Of a stretch of 36,098 nt of DNA, positions 1 through 7,314 are shown piece after piece (the first letter of the stretch is position 1; each line of letters begins with the position of its first letter). Under the pieces are notes generated by a model, which saw only the letters and a program-made list of their open reading frames with translations, did not search any database and was not told the DNA's origin. Both the position numbers and the translations under genes were made by a program. Source of the DNA: Candidatus Sulfopaludibacter sp. SbA3. Its GTDB lineage: Bacteria > Acidobacteriota > Terriglobia > 20CM-2-55-15. The stretch covers positions 1-36,098 of the forward strand of contig CAMBFR010000031.1 of the NCBI GenBank assembly GCA_945865815.1, written 5' to 3'.

Positions 1-720
1 CGGCCGTTTGATGGCATTCCCTTTCTCATCGTAGTAGGAGTCGCGGAAGAGAAACGCCCGATAGCTTTTCCCGTCGTTCACAAGCTCGGCGGCGTGAATG
101 CCGCCGTATTTTACGAACTCGCCTTCGTGGTAGTACTCATCCACCACCATGCGGATCTTATCGCCGGGCTGAATATCGGAGCTGAAGTCCACGTCCCAGG
201 CGAAGATGCTGTTCGCGAGCTGATTGGTCAGCCAGTCGTGCTTCGGATACTGAGCCAACGCATCCCACAACGAACTTCGAATTTCGGCAACAACCGTGGA
301 TTCGCGCGCCTCGAGTTCCAGTTTTTCAACCCGGGCCGCGTAGGACTCCGAGTCCTTCTCAACCTTCAGGACTCGCTCGTCATCGATTTTGTATTCAAAA
401 GTCCGGAGCTCTCCGCCTTCTTTTTCAAGCCGGAACAGATTGCCGGAACGGATTGCTCGAACGTCGAAGACCGGCTTGACGAGAAGCGCTATCTCATTCG
501 CAATCGTTACAGGAACTTCGTAATCGACGAGTGTGGCAACCAGCGTTGTGTTTTCTTCGATCTTGCCTTCGGATACTTCGATCAGCGGCGGTAGGTTGAA
601 TGGCTGGCCTGCGGCGGCTTCGGATACGAATCGAGCCTCCCAATACCGGGGTATGAGCGTCATGATGACGGCCAGGACCAATGCCCAGATACACCCGACA
701 TTGCATTTGTATATTCCCAT
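1..720 (-). CDS. M23-family cell-wall metallopeptidase, N-terminal part (cut by window edge)
   Basis: The frame is open from the ATG at 720 to the window edge, giving 240 codons with no stop. The start has a good ribosome site (GGAGGTG) 3-4 bases upstream. The protein begins with a membrane anchor (about residues 9-24). Its later part, with 'SIFAWDVDFSSDIQPGD' and then 'KSYRAFLFRDSYYDEKG', is the pattern found just before the LytM/M23 catalytic domain in MepM/YebA-type peptidoglycan endopeptidases. The zinc-binding catalytic domain itself (HxxxD and HxH) lies beyond the window and is not seen, so activity is inferred from the family. It follows the phosphofructokinase gene on the same strand after a 92-base gap. 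The likely role is cutting peptidoglycan cross-links in the periplasm. Confidence 0.82.
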   Translation of the reverse strand, partial: MGIYKCNVGCIWALVLAVIMTLIPRYWEARFVSEAAAGQPFNLPPLIEVSEGKIEENTTLVATLVDYEVPVTIANEIALLVKPVFDVRAIRSGNLFRLEKEGGELRTFEYKIDDERVLKVEKDSESYAARVEKLELEARESTVVAEIRSSLWDALAQYPKHDWLTNQLANSIFAWDVDFSSDIQPGDKIRMVVDEYYHEGEFVKYGGIHAAELVNDGKSYRAFLFRDSYYDEKGNAIKRP

Positions 721-812
721 TACACCTCCGGCAAACGTCCCAATACTAAAGCAGTGGCCGGTCTTACGGAAGATCCAAAATTAAGATCCAGCCGTCCAAC
801 TTATAGCCCGGG

Positions 813-1889
813 CTAGTCGCCGAAGCATATTCCGGTATCGCGGGCTGCTAAAAGAAGGTCGTTCTCGAGTGGAACGATCTTCCGGATCGCAATGGCATCC
901 TTGATTGGAACCGACTCCACGTCAGGCGGAATGAGCGCAACCATGCGCCCGTATTGGCCCTTCCGGATCAACCGCGCCGCGGCGGCACCGAATCGAGTGC
1001 CCAGGACCCGATCGAACGTGGTCGGGGGGCCTCCGCGCTGCAGGTGGCCGAGAACGACGGCGCGGGTTTCCTTGCCTGTGAGCGTGGTGATGGCTTTAGC
1101 GACCTGATCGCTGACGCCGCCCAGCCGTTGTTCGCGGCCTGCCTGCTTGGGATCACGGTGGGAAAGGGTTCCACCCGTCGGGAAGGCGCCTTCCGCAACG
1201 ACGATGATGCTGAAATGTTTGCCTTGTTGTTCACGCATGAACACGCACTCGGCGACCTTTTCAATATCGAATGGAATTTCGGGTATGAGAATGCAATCCG
1301 CTCCACCGGCGATTCCGGAATGGACGGCGATCCAGCCCGCATGCCGGCCCATGACCTCGACGACAAGCACGCGCCGGTGGCTCTCGGCCGTCGTATGCAG
1401 CTTGTCGATGGCGTCGCGCGCGGTATTGACGGCGGTGTCAAAGCCGAACGTTATGACCGTACCGCCAATGTCGTTGTCGATTGTTTTAGGGATGCCGACA
1501 AGCGGCATGCCTTTTTCGTAGAATTTCTGGGCGATTCCAAGCGTGCCGTCACCGCCGATCGCAATGAGCGCATCGAGTCCCATTTTGCGGAAATTGGCCA
1601 TCACCGTGTCGGATATGTCGCGTTCCACGGTTTCTCCGCCCTCGACTACTGTCGGGTATGTGAACGGATTGCCGGCGTTGGTCGTGCCGAGAATGGTGCC
1701 GCCCAGATGAAGGATGCCGGAAACGTTGGCAGTTCCAAGCGGTCTCGTCTTACAATGCACCAGGCCGTCGAACCCTTCTTCGATTCCGACGACGTCCCAG
1801 CCGTACGCGACCGAGGTCTTGACGGCGGCGCGGATGACGGCATTGAGAGCAGGACAATCACCGCCACCGGTGAGAATACCGATTCGCAT
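813..1889 (-). CDS. pfkA: 6-phosphofructokinase
   Basis: The product (358 residues) phosphorylates fructose 6-phosphate to fructose 1,6-bisphosphate in the cytoplasm (glycolysis). The sequence shows the N-terminal phosphate loop 'GILTGGGDCPALN' (residues 4-16), 'IGGDGTLGIA' (111-120), 'PKTIDND' (134-140, with the catalytic Asp at 138) and 'EVMGRHAGW' (178-187). Gly in GGDGT favours ATP as phosphate donor. The Lys in PKTIDND is shared with PPi-dependent enzymes and with the ATP-using group that includes actinobacterial PFKs, so ATP is likelier than PPi but not proven. The ATG at 1889 has a strong AGGAGGGG site. The TAG stop lies inside the 12-base palindrome TAGCCCGGGCTA (804-815). Confidence 0.93.
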   Translation of the reverse strand: MRIGILTGGGDCPALNAVIRAAVKTSVAYGWDVVGIEEGFDGLVHCKTRPLGTANVSGILHLGGTILGTTNAGNPFTYPTVVEGGETVERDISDTVMANFRKMGLDALIAIGGDGTLGIAQKFYEKGMPLVGIPKTIDNDIGGTVITFGFDTAVNTARDAIDKLHTTAESHRRVLVVEVMGRHAGWIAVHSGIAGGADCILIPEIPFDIEKVAECVFMREQQGKHFSIIVVAEGAFPTGGTLSHRDPKQAGREQRLGGVSDQVAKAITTLTGKETRAVVLGHLQRGGPPTTFDRVLGTRFGAAAARLIRKGQYGRMVALIPPDVESVPIKDAIAIRKIVPLENDLLLAARDTGICFGD

Positions 1890-1986
1890 GAACCCCTCCT
1901 AGGTATCAGGTCGGTGTGATTCTTCTTGAATCGGAGCGGTTTTCAAAGGTATTTCAGTAAGACTCAGCCAGGAGGTAGTAGTAATA

Positions 1987-2229
1987 ATGAAACGCATGAT
2001 CGTGGCCGTCCTGCTGCTGATCGCCGTCCCAATGGTTTTGGCGCCGGCGTTCTCTCAGGCGAAAAAGACCGAAAAGACGGAGAAAGTAAAAGATCCTGTC
2101 TGCGGAATCATGGTCGAGAAGAATCCGGACCTCTCGGCTTCACACAAGGGTGAAACGTATTACTTCTGCTCCCGTGCCGACATGGACGAGTTCAGGAAGA
2201 ACCCGGACAAATACGCGAACAAGAAATAA
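1987..2229 (+). CDS. secreted YHS-domain protein
   Basis: This 80-residue protein starts with a clear signal peptide (hydrophobic residues 5-20, likely cut after 'PAFSQA'). After a Lys-rich linker it carries one YHS domain: 'DPVCGIMV' near residue 37, then 'GETYYFCS' and a final 'FRKNPDKY'. YHS domains occur in metal-handling proteins such as copper ATPases and in some oxygenases. The paired Cys residues suggest metal binding, but the metal cannot be read from the sequence. The start has a GGAGG site ten bases upstream. The MFS gene follows 27 bases later and may be co-transcribed. It is divergent from pfkA. Confidence 0.85.
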   Translation: MKRMIVAVLLLIAVPMVLAPAFSQAKKTEKTEKVKDPVCGIMVEKNPDLSASHKGETYYFCSRADMDEFRKNPDKYANKK

Positions 2230-2256
2230 ATACCCCTCCCCGTTCCCGCCAAGAGT

Positions 2257-3408
2257 GTGAACCGCAACGTCATCGCCATATCTGCCGCAACTTTTTTGAT
2301 GAGCTTTGGCGAAGAACTGTGGAAGCGGTTTGTTCCGAAATACCTCGAAGCGCTTGGCGCTCCCGTGACGGCCGTAGGTCTCTACGGAACCCTGCGCGAC
2401 TTTGTTGACGGCATTTACCAGTATCCCGGCGGATGGATCACCGATCGATACGGCAGGCGGCGCGCCCTGCTTCTATTCATCGGACTCGCGGCGGCGGGCT
2501 ACGTTGTGTACATGCTGGCGCCGTCGTGGCCGTATGTGATCGCGGGCCTCTTCCTGGTAATGGGCTGGTCGAGCATGGCCAATCCGACTTTGTTCGCCGT
2601 CATAGGCGATGCGCTGCCCAAACAGCAACGGGCATACGGATTCACCATGCAAGCCATATTGAAACGAGTTCCGGTCGCCGCCGCCGCATGGCTCGGCGGA
2701 CTCGCGATCGCTACGTGGGGCGTAATCTCCGGCGTGCGGGCGAGCCTGCTGGCAACGCTGGTGTTCGCCGCGTTGACCGCAATCGCCGCGTTCCAGATTC
2801 GCCTGCCTTCAATTCCGCCGACGCAGCCTCACGCCAATGCCGGACTGTGGGCCCTGCTCCCTTCGCAACTGCGGCGCCTGCTCGCATCCGACATCCTGGT
2901 TCGAATCTGCGAGGGGCTCGTTGATGTGCTGATCGTCCTTTACGCCACCAACATCATCGGCGTCAGCGCGGTTCAGTTTGGCGTGCTGGTGGCGGTGCAG
3001 GCCGTCACATCGATGCTCGTGTACGTGCCTGCGGCGAAGATTGCCGACCGGATCGGCCGAAAACCGTTCGTGATCGTCACATTCCTGTTCTTTGCGCTGT
3101 TTCCGATCGCGGTGGTCTTATCCACGGGTTTTCGATCGCTGGTCGCGGCGTTCATCATCGGGGGACTGCGCGAGATCGGCGAACCTGCCCGCAAGGCCAT
3201 GATCGTGGACTTCGCCATCCCGGAGTTCCGCGGAAGAATGGTGGGCCTGTATTACTTCGCCCGAAGCATTTCGATTACGCCATCGGCCTTGATCGGAGGG
3301 CTGCTGTGGCGAATAACCCCGGCAGTGCCGTTCGTCGCCGCCGGTGTGATTGGAGTGATCGGAATGCTGGTTTTCGCGGCTACGGTCGACGAGCAGTACG
3401 CGTCGTAG
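2257..3408 (+). CDS. MFS transporter
   Basis: This 383-residue, very hydrophobic protein has the twelve-helix layout of the major facilitator superfamily. The loop-2/3 signature appears as 'GGWITDRYGRRRAL' (about residues 58-71) and is echoed in the second half as 'AKIADRIGRKPF', as expected from the internal duplication of this fold. The substrate is unknown. The start is a GTG with no clear ribosome site, 27 bases after the YHS gene, so coupling to that gene is possible. The last 140 bases (3269-3408) recur at 4064-4203, on the far side of a toxin-antitoxin pair. Confidence 0.88.
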   Translation: MNRNVIAISAATFLMSFGEELWKRFVPKYLEALGAPVTAVGLYGTLRDFVDGIYQYPGGWITDRYGRRRALLLFIGLAAAGYVVYMLAPSWPYVIAGLFLVMGWSSMANPTLFAVIGDALPKQQRAYGFTMQAILKRVPVAAAAWLGGLAIATWGVISGVRASLLATLVFAALTAIAAFQIRLPSIPPTQPHANAGLWALLPSQLRRLLASDILVRICEGLVDVLIVLYATNIIGVSAVQFGVLVAVQAVTSMLVYVPAAKIADRIGRKPFVIVTFLFFALFPIAVVLSTGFRSLVAAFIIGGLREIGEPARKAMIVDFAIPEFRGRMVGLYYFARSISITPSALIGGLLWRITPAVPFVAAGVIGVIGMLVFAATVDEQYAS

Positions 3409-3434
3409 CTATCTCTCGCGGTGTTGTGCCGCGT

Positions 3435-3728
3435 CTATGAGGCAAGAGTCTTCTTTGCCGCGGTGAATGCAGACTCTTCGATCTCGACCCGTTCCCGCAC
3501 GATCCGCTCAACCCATTTGTCGACCCCACTCTCACGGTGGAGCTTAGCCAGAAAAGCTGCTCGCGCGGCTAGCGCCGCTGGAATTGATAGTGACATGGAT
3601 TTTGGCCGCTTAACTACCATGGCCTTTCCCCAGGCGGAGTCCTCATCAGCATGCTCAGTGACAAATCGGTCGACTTGGCCCTGAGTCAGTTTCGGCTTCA
3701 ACGACGGTCTTTTTTTGCGCTGCTTCAT
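3435..3728 (-). CDS. BrnA-like / ribbon-helix-helix antitoxin
   Basis: This 97-residue protein has a basic N-terminus ('MKQRKKRPSLKPKLTQ'). Its C-terminal half, 'MSLSIPAALAARAAFLAKL' followed by 'VDKWVERIVRERVE', resembles the beta-strand plus two helices of ribbon-helix-helix DNA-binding antitoxins. It would neutralise the neighbouring BrnT-like toxin and repress the pair's promoter. The ATG at 3728 overlaps the toxin stop as ATGA and was preferred to the GTG at 3737. The toxin-first order matches known BrnTA modules. The family call rests on the partner and on the RHH-like tail, not on a strong motif. Confidence 0.68.
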   Translation of the reverse strand: MKQRKKRPSLKPKLTQGQVDRFVTEHADEDSAWGKAMVVKRPKSMSLSIPAALAARAAFLAKLHRESGVDKWVERIVRERVEIEESAFTAAKKTLAS

Positions 3729-3976
3729 ATCGGCCACCCAGTGATGATTCGAACCACGTTATGTGGCTTGAGTTGAAAGATGATCTTCAGCTTCCTTCCG
3801 CCCAGTGTCCGGCCGAGCAATTGATGACGATCACGATACTTCTTATTCCGGCGAATCTGAAAGTCAGAAAAGAAGCACTCCACGGCTTCATCGAAGGTCA
3901 CGCCGTGTTCAGCGAGTTCGTCCCGCTCGAAGTCATACTCGAAGTCCGAAGGAGTAAAGCGATGCCAATCGACCAC
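3725..3976 (-). CDS. brnT: BrnT-family toxin
   Basis: This 83-residue protein follows the BrnT (DUF497) pattern: an acidic/aromatic start 'FEYDFERDELAEHGVTFDEA', then 'RNKKYRDRHQLLGRT', 'LKIIFQL' and the terminal 'VVRIITGW'. BrnT toxins are RelE-like ribonucleases that act on RNA in the cytoplasm; this function comes from the family. The GTG at 3976 is the only usable start, because an in-frame TGA lies two codons upstream. The antitoxin gene follows with a 4-base overlap. The pair sits in the opposite orientation to the MFS gene whose 3' end flanks it on both sides. Confidence 0.78.
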   Translation of the reverse strand: MVDWHRFTPSDFEYDFERDELAEHGVTFDEAVECFFSDFQIRRNKKYRDRHQLLGRTLGGRKLKIIFQLKPHNVVRIITGWPI

Positions 3977-4063
3977 GGCTCATTCTATCGCGGAGCCAAA
4001 GCTTTTCCGGATTCGAGTCAACGCAACGATCTGAGTTTTGAGCACGCGCGGACTTCGCATCAG

Positions 4064-4203
4064 TTTCGATTACGCCATCGGTCCTGATCGGCGGGCTGCT
4101 GTGGCTAATAACACCGGCAATGCCGTTCGTCGCCGCCGGGGTAACTGGAGTGATCGGAATGCTGGTTTTTGCAGCTACCGTCGACGAGCAGTACGCGTCG
4201 TAA
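4064..4203 (+). pseudogene. second copy of the 3' end of the MFS transporter gene
   Basis: These 140 bases align without gaps to the last 140 bases of the MFS gene (3269-3408), with 13 differences (about 91% identity). They stay in frame for 46 codons up to a stop (TAA instead of TAG). Only four codons change the residue, and the other changes are silent, so the copy diverged mostly while under selection as a gene. No start or upstream part of the gene is present here. It is a displaced or imported gene tail, not a functional gene. Confidence 0.9.
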
Positions 4204-4255
4204 CGTTCCGCTCAAAAAAACCGCGATTGAGCAAATTCCTTTGTTGAATTGCTTT

Positions 4256-4470
4256 CTACGGCCGCAGGGCTTCAATGACGCAAACCGACGAATTTGTCGG
4301 TAAGATGGCATTCAGATCGAATCCCGCGCGAGTGAAAATAGCCTGGAAATCCTCCTTCGTACGTTCGCGGCCACCCGGCAGGGCCAACATTTCGATGTCC
4401 ATGACTTTGCCGAAATCCGGCACGTTGCCGGGGTTGATGACGCTTTCCAAGAGGATGACCTATGACCGCG
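4256..4470 (-). pseudogene. remnant of an O-methyltransferase (C-terminal ~70 codons)
   Basis: Read leftward, about 70 codons give 'VILLESVINPGNVPDFGK', then 'DIEMLALPGGRERTKEDF', 'IFTRAGFDLNAILPT' and 'SVCVIEALRP' before a TAG stop. This is the end of the SAM-dependent O-methyltransferase family (the plant-COMT/hydroxyneurosporene type), where the 'xDLxMLxxxGGRERT' segment is diagnostic. An in-frame TAG lies directly upstream, and the SAM-binding and dimerisation parts are missing, so this is a broken gene. The rest of 4204-4607 holds no other coding feature. Confidence 0.68.
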
Positions 4471-4570
4471 CACAATTTTGCAGGTTCTGCGGACTTTATG
4501 TGCAAAGCCGACGGGACCTGACCCTGTTTAGCCCACAGTAAGCACGCAAACCGGAAAGGTTTTTCTACCA

Positions 4571-4599
4571 TTGATTATCATTTAGATTCCGCGTACATT
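4571..4599 (+). promoter_or_regulatory. possible promoter of the AAA/DUF4143 gene
   Basis: TTGATT (4571-4576) is followed after exactly 17 bases by TACATT (4594-4599), a fair sigma-70 pair with 4/6 matches in each box. Transcription would begin about at the ATG at 4608. The gene has no ribosome site ('TTAAATC' precedes the ATG), so a leaderless message is plausible. Confidence 0.4.
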
Positions 4600-4607
4600 C
4601 TTAAATC

Positions 4608-5774
4608 ATGTTTGATCGGATACTCCGGATTCCGGCGTCCCAAAGTTTCTTCCTCTTCGGCGCGCGTGGCACGGGCAAGTCCACACTTCTATCCGCGCAG
4701 ATTCCCGCCGATCGAGCCATCTGGTTCGACTTGCTGGACCTGGATCTCGAGGCCGAATTCGACGTCCGGCCCATGGCTCTGATCGAGCGGCTGGAACCGG
4801 TGCGCGCCGATCGGCGCATCGAATGGATCGTCATTGACGAAGTTCAGAAAGCGCCCGCGCTCCTCGACGTGGTACAGAAGGAGATGGGCCGGCGCCGATT
4901 CCGGTTCGCCCTTTCCGGATCCAGCGCGCGCAAGCTCAAGCGCGGCGCCGCGAATCTGCTGGCAGGCCGCGCTCTGGAGCACCATTTGTTCCCTCTCACG
5001 CACGTCGAACTGGAGGACCGTTTCGATCTCGGTTTCGTTCTCCGTTGGGGGAGCATGCCCTCTGTCTTCACCATGGAGAATGAATCGGAACGGCAAGGCT
5101 ATCTTCGGACTTACGCCAATACGTACGTTAAAGAGGAGATTCAAGCCGGGCAACTGGTGCGGAAACTCGCGCCCTTTCGCGCTTTCCTCGACATTGCCGC
5201 CGACGCGTCCGGCCAGATCGTCAATTACAGCAAGATCGCACGCGCCGTCGGCAGCGACGCCGTTTCCGTGAAGAGCTATTTCGGCATTTTAGAAGACACG
5301 CTGCTGGGCTTTCATCTGCCCGCTTATGACCAGTCGCTCCGGGCGCGCCAAAGGCAGGCGCCCAAGTTCTATTTTTCTGACCTTGGAGTCCAGGCCGCCC
5401 TCCGGCGCCACCTCCATCTGGAGCTTGCCGAATCCACCTATGAGTTCGGCCGGCGATTCGAGCAATTTGTCGTCACGGAAATCTTCCGCCTGAATCACTA
5501 CAGAAAGGCGGACTATGCGCTCTCGTACCTGCGAACGAAGGATGACGCGGAGATCGATCTGATCGTAGAACGGCCCGGCGTCCCGACTTACCTGGTCGAG
5601 ATCAAATCGACGCGCCGCGTGAATGAAGACGACGTTCGAACCGTCGCGGCGTTTGCCGCCGATCTGCGTAAGTCCGTTCCGCTCTGCCTTTCCCGGGACG
5701 AAGTCAGCCGGACCATTCGAGGCGTCAAGTGCCTGCATTGGCGCAAGGGCATCGCTGAAATCGGCCTGGGATAA
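4608..5774 (+). CDS. AAA_14/DUF4143 ATP-binding protein
   Basis: This 388-residue protein has Walker A 'GARGTGKST' (18-26), Walker B 'IVIDE' (74-78) and the sensor-like 'FALSGSSARKLKRG' (about 98-111). A C-terminal DUF4143 half follows, ending in a nuclease-like fold segment with 'DDAEIDLIVERPG' and 'YLVEIKST', which resembles the D-(x)n-ExK core of PD-(D/E)XK nucleases. The length is normal for the family. These proteins are common in accessory DNA and their role is unknown; a link to mobile DNA or toxin-antitoxin biology has been suggested. It converges with the Cys-rich gene downstream: one base (5775) separates the two stop codons. Confidence 0.85.
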   Translation: MFDRILRIPASQSFFLFGARGTGKSTLLSAQIPADRAIWFDLLDLDLEAEFDVRPMALIERLEPVRADRRIEWIVIDEVQKAPALLDVVQKEMGRRRFRFALSGSSARKLKRGAANLLAGRALEHHLFPLTHVELEDRFDLGFVLRWGSMPSVFTMENESERQGYLRTYANTYVKEEIQAGQLVRKLAPFRAFLDIAADASGQIVNYSKIARAVGSDAVSVKSYFGILEDTLLGFHLPAYDQSLRARQRQAPKFYFSDLGVQAALRRHLHLELAESTYEFGRRFEQFVVTEIFRLNHYRKADYALSYLRTKDDAEIDLIVERPGVPTYLVEIKSTRRVNEDDVRTVAAFAADLRKSVPLCLSRDEVSRTIRGVKCLHWRKGIAEIGLG

Positions 5775-5775
5775 A

Positions 5776-6447
5776 CTAACCCTTCTTCGCAGTCTCAAAA
5801 AGGCGGGAGGCTCGTGTCGGATTGAACACACCGCAACTGCAGAATCGCGCCAGCGTTGTGGACGCCTGATCGGGCGTGCGTCTTCCCTGTTTCACCCACT
5901 CCACCAGCTTGCGCACGAGGTTGAAGGAAATCATTCCATGACCGCACATTGTGGAAAGCTCGAGCGTGTTGCGGTCGGCCATCCGGTCCGTCTGGCCGAA
6001 GAACCCGAGCGAGTATTCGACGCTGTGCCGCTCGAGTCCCGCACGGCGGGCACATTCCTGGGCCTTATCCAGAGCGCCGCTGATATTGATGGAAAGACCA
6101 AGATCCGCCGTCTTGAGTTCCTTGATGAAGGCGACGACGCTGTCCTGGTTATCAAAAACTGCCGCAACCGTGGTTGGACACGACACGCCGCTTTGAACGG
6201 CCTCGAAATTCGTGGTCTCATCGCGGCGCCAATGCACGGTCGGTTTCAGATCTTTGGAAGGCCTGTAGATGCAACCATGGCTCGCGTCGCCCAGGTTCAC
6301 CGGATTGTGCTTTTGCGCTATCTGAAGAAAGCGGCGCTCCTTTTCGACACAGTCCTTGTCGTTATGACCGCGGGCGGGTATCGCAAAAACGATGTAGTCG
6401 TCGCTGAAGCTTTCGGCGGATCCGTACCGGTGCAGTGTGTTGGTCAA
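5776..6447 (-). CDS. conserved Cys-rich protein of unknown function, coupled to a ferredoxin-like gene
   Basis: I do not recognise a named family in this 223-residue protein. It is rich in Cys set in short motifs: 'SHGCIYRP', 'SGVSCPTT', 'ECARRAG', 'STMCGHGMIS' and 'FCSCGVFNP'. This could mean metal, cluster or thiol chemistry. There is no signal peptide and no membrane segment. The start is taken as the TTG at 6447, which overlaps the stop of the ferredoxin-like gene as TTGA; an upstream extension in the same frame has shadow-like composition. The tight coupling suggests the two proteins work in one complex or reaction. Function unassigned. Confidence 0.66.
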   Translation of the reverse strand: MTNTLHRYGSAESFSDDYIVFAIPARGHNDKDCVEKERRFLQIAQKHNPVNLGDASHGCIYRPSKDLKPTVHWRRDETTNFEAVQSGVSCPTTVAAVFDNQDSVVAFIKELKTADLGLSINISGALDKAQECARRAGLERHSVEYSLGFFGQTDRMADRNTLELSTMCGHGMISFNLVRKLVEWVKQGRRTPDQASTTLARFCSCGVFNPTRASRLFETAKKG

Positions 6448-7241
6448 GAAGCGTGCCCCAATCCAAGGTTGGTCTTGCCGCGGACAAAGGAAAGACCTTC
6501 GTCTACCAGGACCGCATCCAAAGCGCTGGCGCCGTCCTGCTCGCACCGCGTGGAGACGCCTACCGCCACGACGGTGTCGAGAGTCTTCGAAACCTGATCG
6601 ACCTTTGCGAGAACGGCCGGCACATTACCAATGGATGTCTTGAACTCGACAATGGCCGAAAGAATCTTCTCGTTGAGGATGTCGTCGCGCAGCTTTCCGG
6701 CGGCCTTGTCGGTCATCATGTGTGTGACCGGATTGTTCGGCTCGAACGCGATACCGATCTTTGCGAGGGCCACCGTCATCTTCTCGATATCCCGGAACCG
6801 GACGCCGACCGTTGGGCGCCCGAATTCCACAACGTACCCGACCTCGCCGATACCCACTCGATTCGTCACATCGTTGGTCTTCACTTCTTCAGTGCCGCGG
6901 CCGTGAACCCCCGTGCTTTCATGCGTCACCTGCGGATCGCTGAAAGCGCGGCGCACGACGCGTGGCCAGGCGAGTTCATCCGGGGTAATAGCGGAAGTCG
7001 GACATACGTCCGGCTCTGGATCGAACCGCAGGCGGAAGAGCTTCAGAAAGGAACGAACACCGCGGACGAAACTGGGATTGAGTTTCTCCATGCTCATGCC
7101 GCGAAAACAGGCATAGCACTCGACGCATTCGTCCGAATTCACGGACGCCCGGTTCGTCGCCGCATCAATGGAAATGGCTCCCATTGGGCAAACAGGGACG
7201 CAGTTGCCGCACGCGACACACTTTCGTTCATCGATCTTCAT
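6444..7241 (-). CDS. ferredoxin-domain protein with long C-terminal region
   Basis: This 265-residue protein begins with a [4Fe-4S] motif, C8-x2-C11-x2-C14-x3-C18-P. A second set, C39-x2-C42-x2-C45, follows, and its fourth ligand appears to be the distant 'VCPTSAIT' (C80), so the second site carries a ~30-residue insertion. The remaining ~180 residues ('VGEVGYVVEFGRPTVGVR' and onward) look like a ligand-binding or regulatory domain that I cannot name. It lies in the cytoplasm and would carry electrons for its coupled Cys-rich partner, which is inference. It is divergent from the desaturase gene, with a dyad between them. No strong ribosome site precedes the ATG at 7241. Confidence 0.74.
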   Translation of the reverse strand: MKIDERKCVACGNCVPVCPMGAISIDAATNRASVNSDECVECYACFRGMSMEKLNPSFVRGVRSFLKLFRLRFDPEPDVCPTSAITPDELAWPRVVRRAFSDPQVTHESTGVHGRGTEEVKTNDVTNRVGIGEVGYVVEFGRPTVGVRFRDIEKMTVALAKIGIAFEPNNPVTHMMTDKAAGKLRDDILNEKILSAIVEFKTSIGNVPAVLAKVDQVSKTLDTVVAVGVSTRCEQDGASALDAVLVDEGLSFVRGKTNLGLGHAS

Positions 7242-7256
7242 AATAAAACACGGAGT

Positions 7257-7279
7257 TTAGCACATGGGTGTCGTGCTAA
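7257..7279. promoter_or_regulatory. dyad (possible operator) between divergent ferredoxin and desaturase genes
   Basis: TTAGCAC (7257-7263) and its exact reverse complement GTGCTAA (7273-7279) flank a 9-base spacer. The site lies midway in the 73-base gap between two divergent starts (7241 and 7315). A dimeric regulator could bind here and control both genes. This is sequence symmetry only; no known operator is recognised. Confidence 0.4.
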
Positions 7280-7314
7280 TATTTGCGCTTTTGCAGACCT
7301 AAGGAGGATACCTG

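Noticed and set aside
954-1919. Long open frame opposite the phosphofructokinase gene
   Set aside because: It mirrors a gene with all PFK motifs. Its translation has no recognisable domain and no ribosome site.
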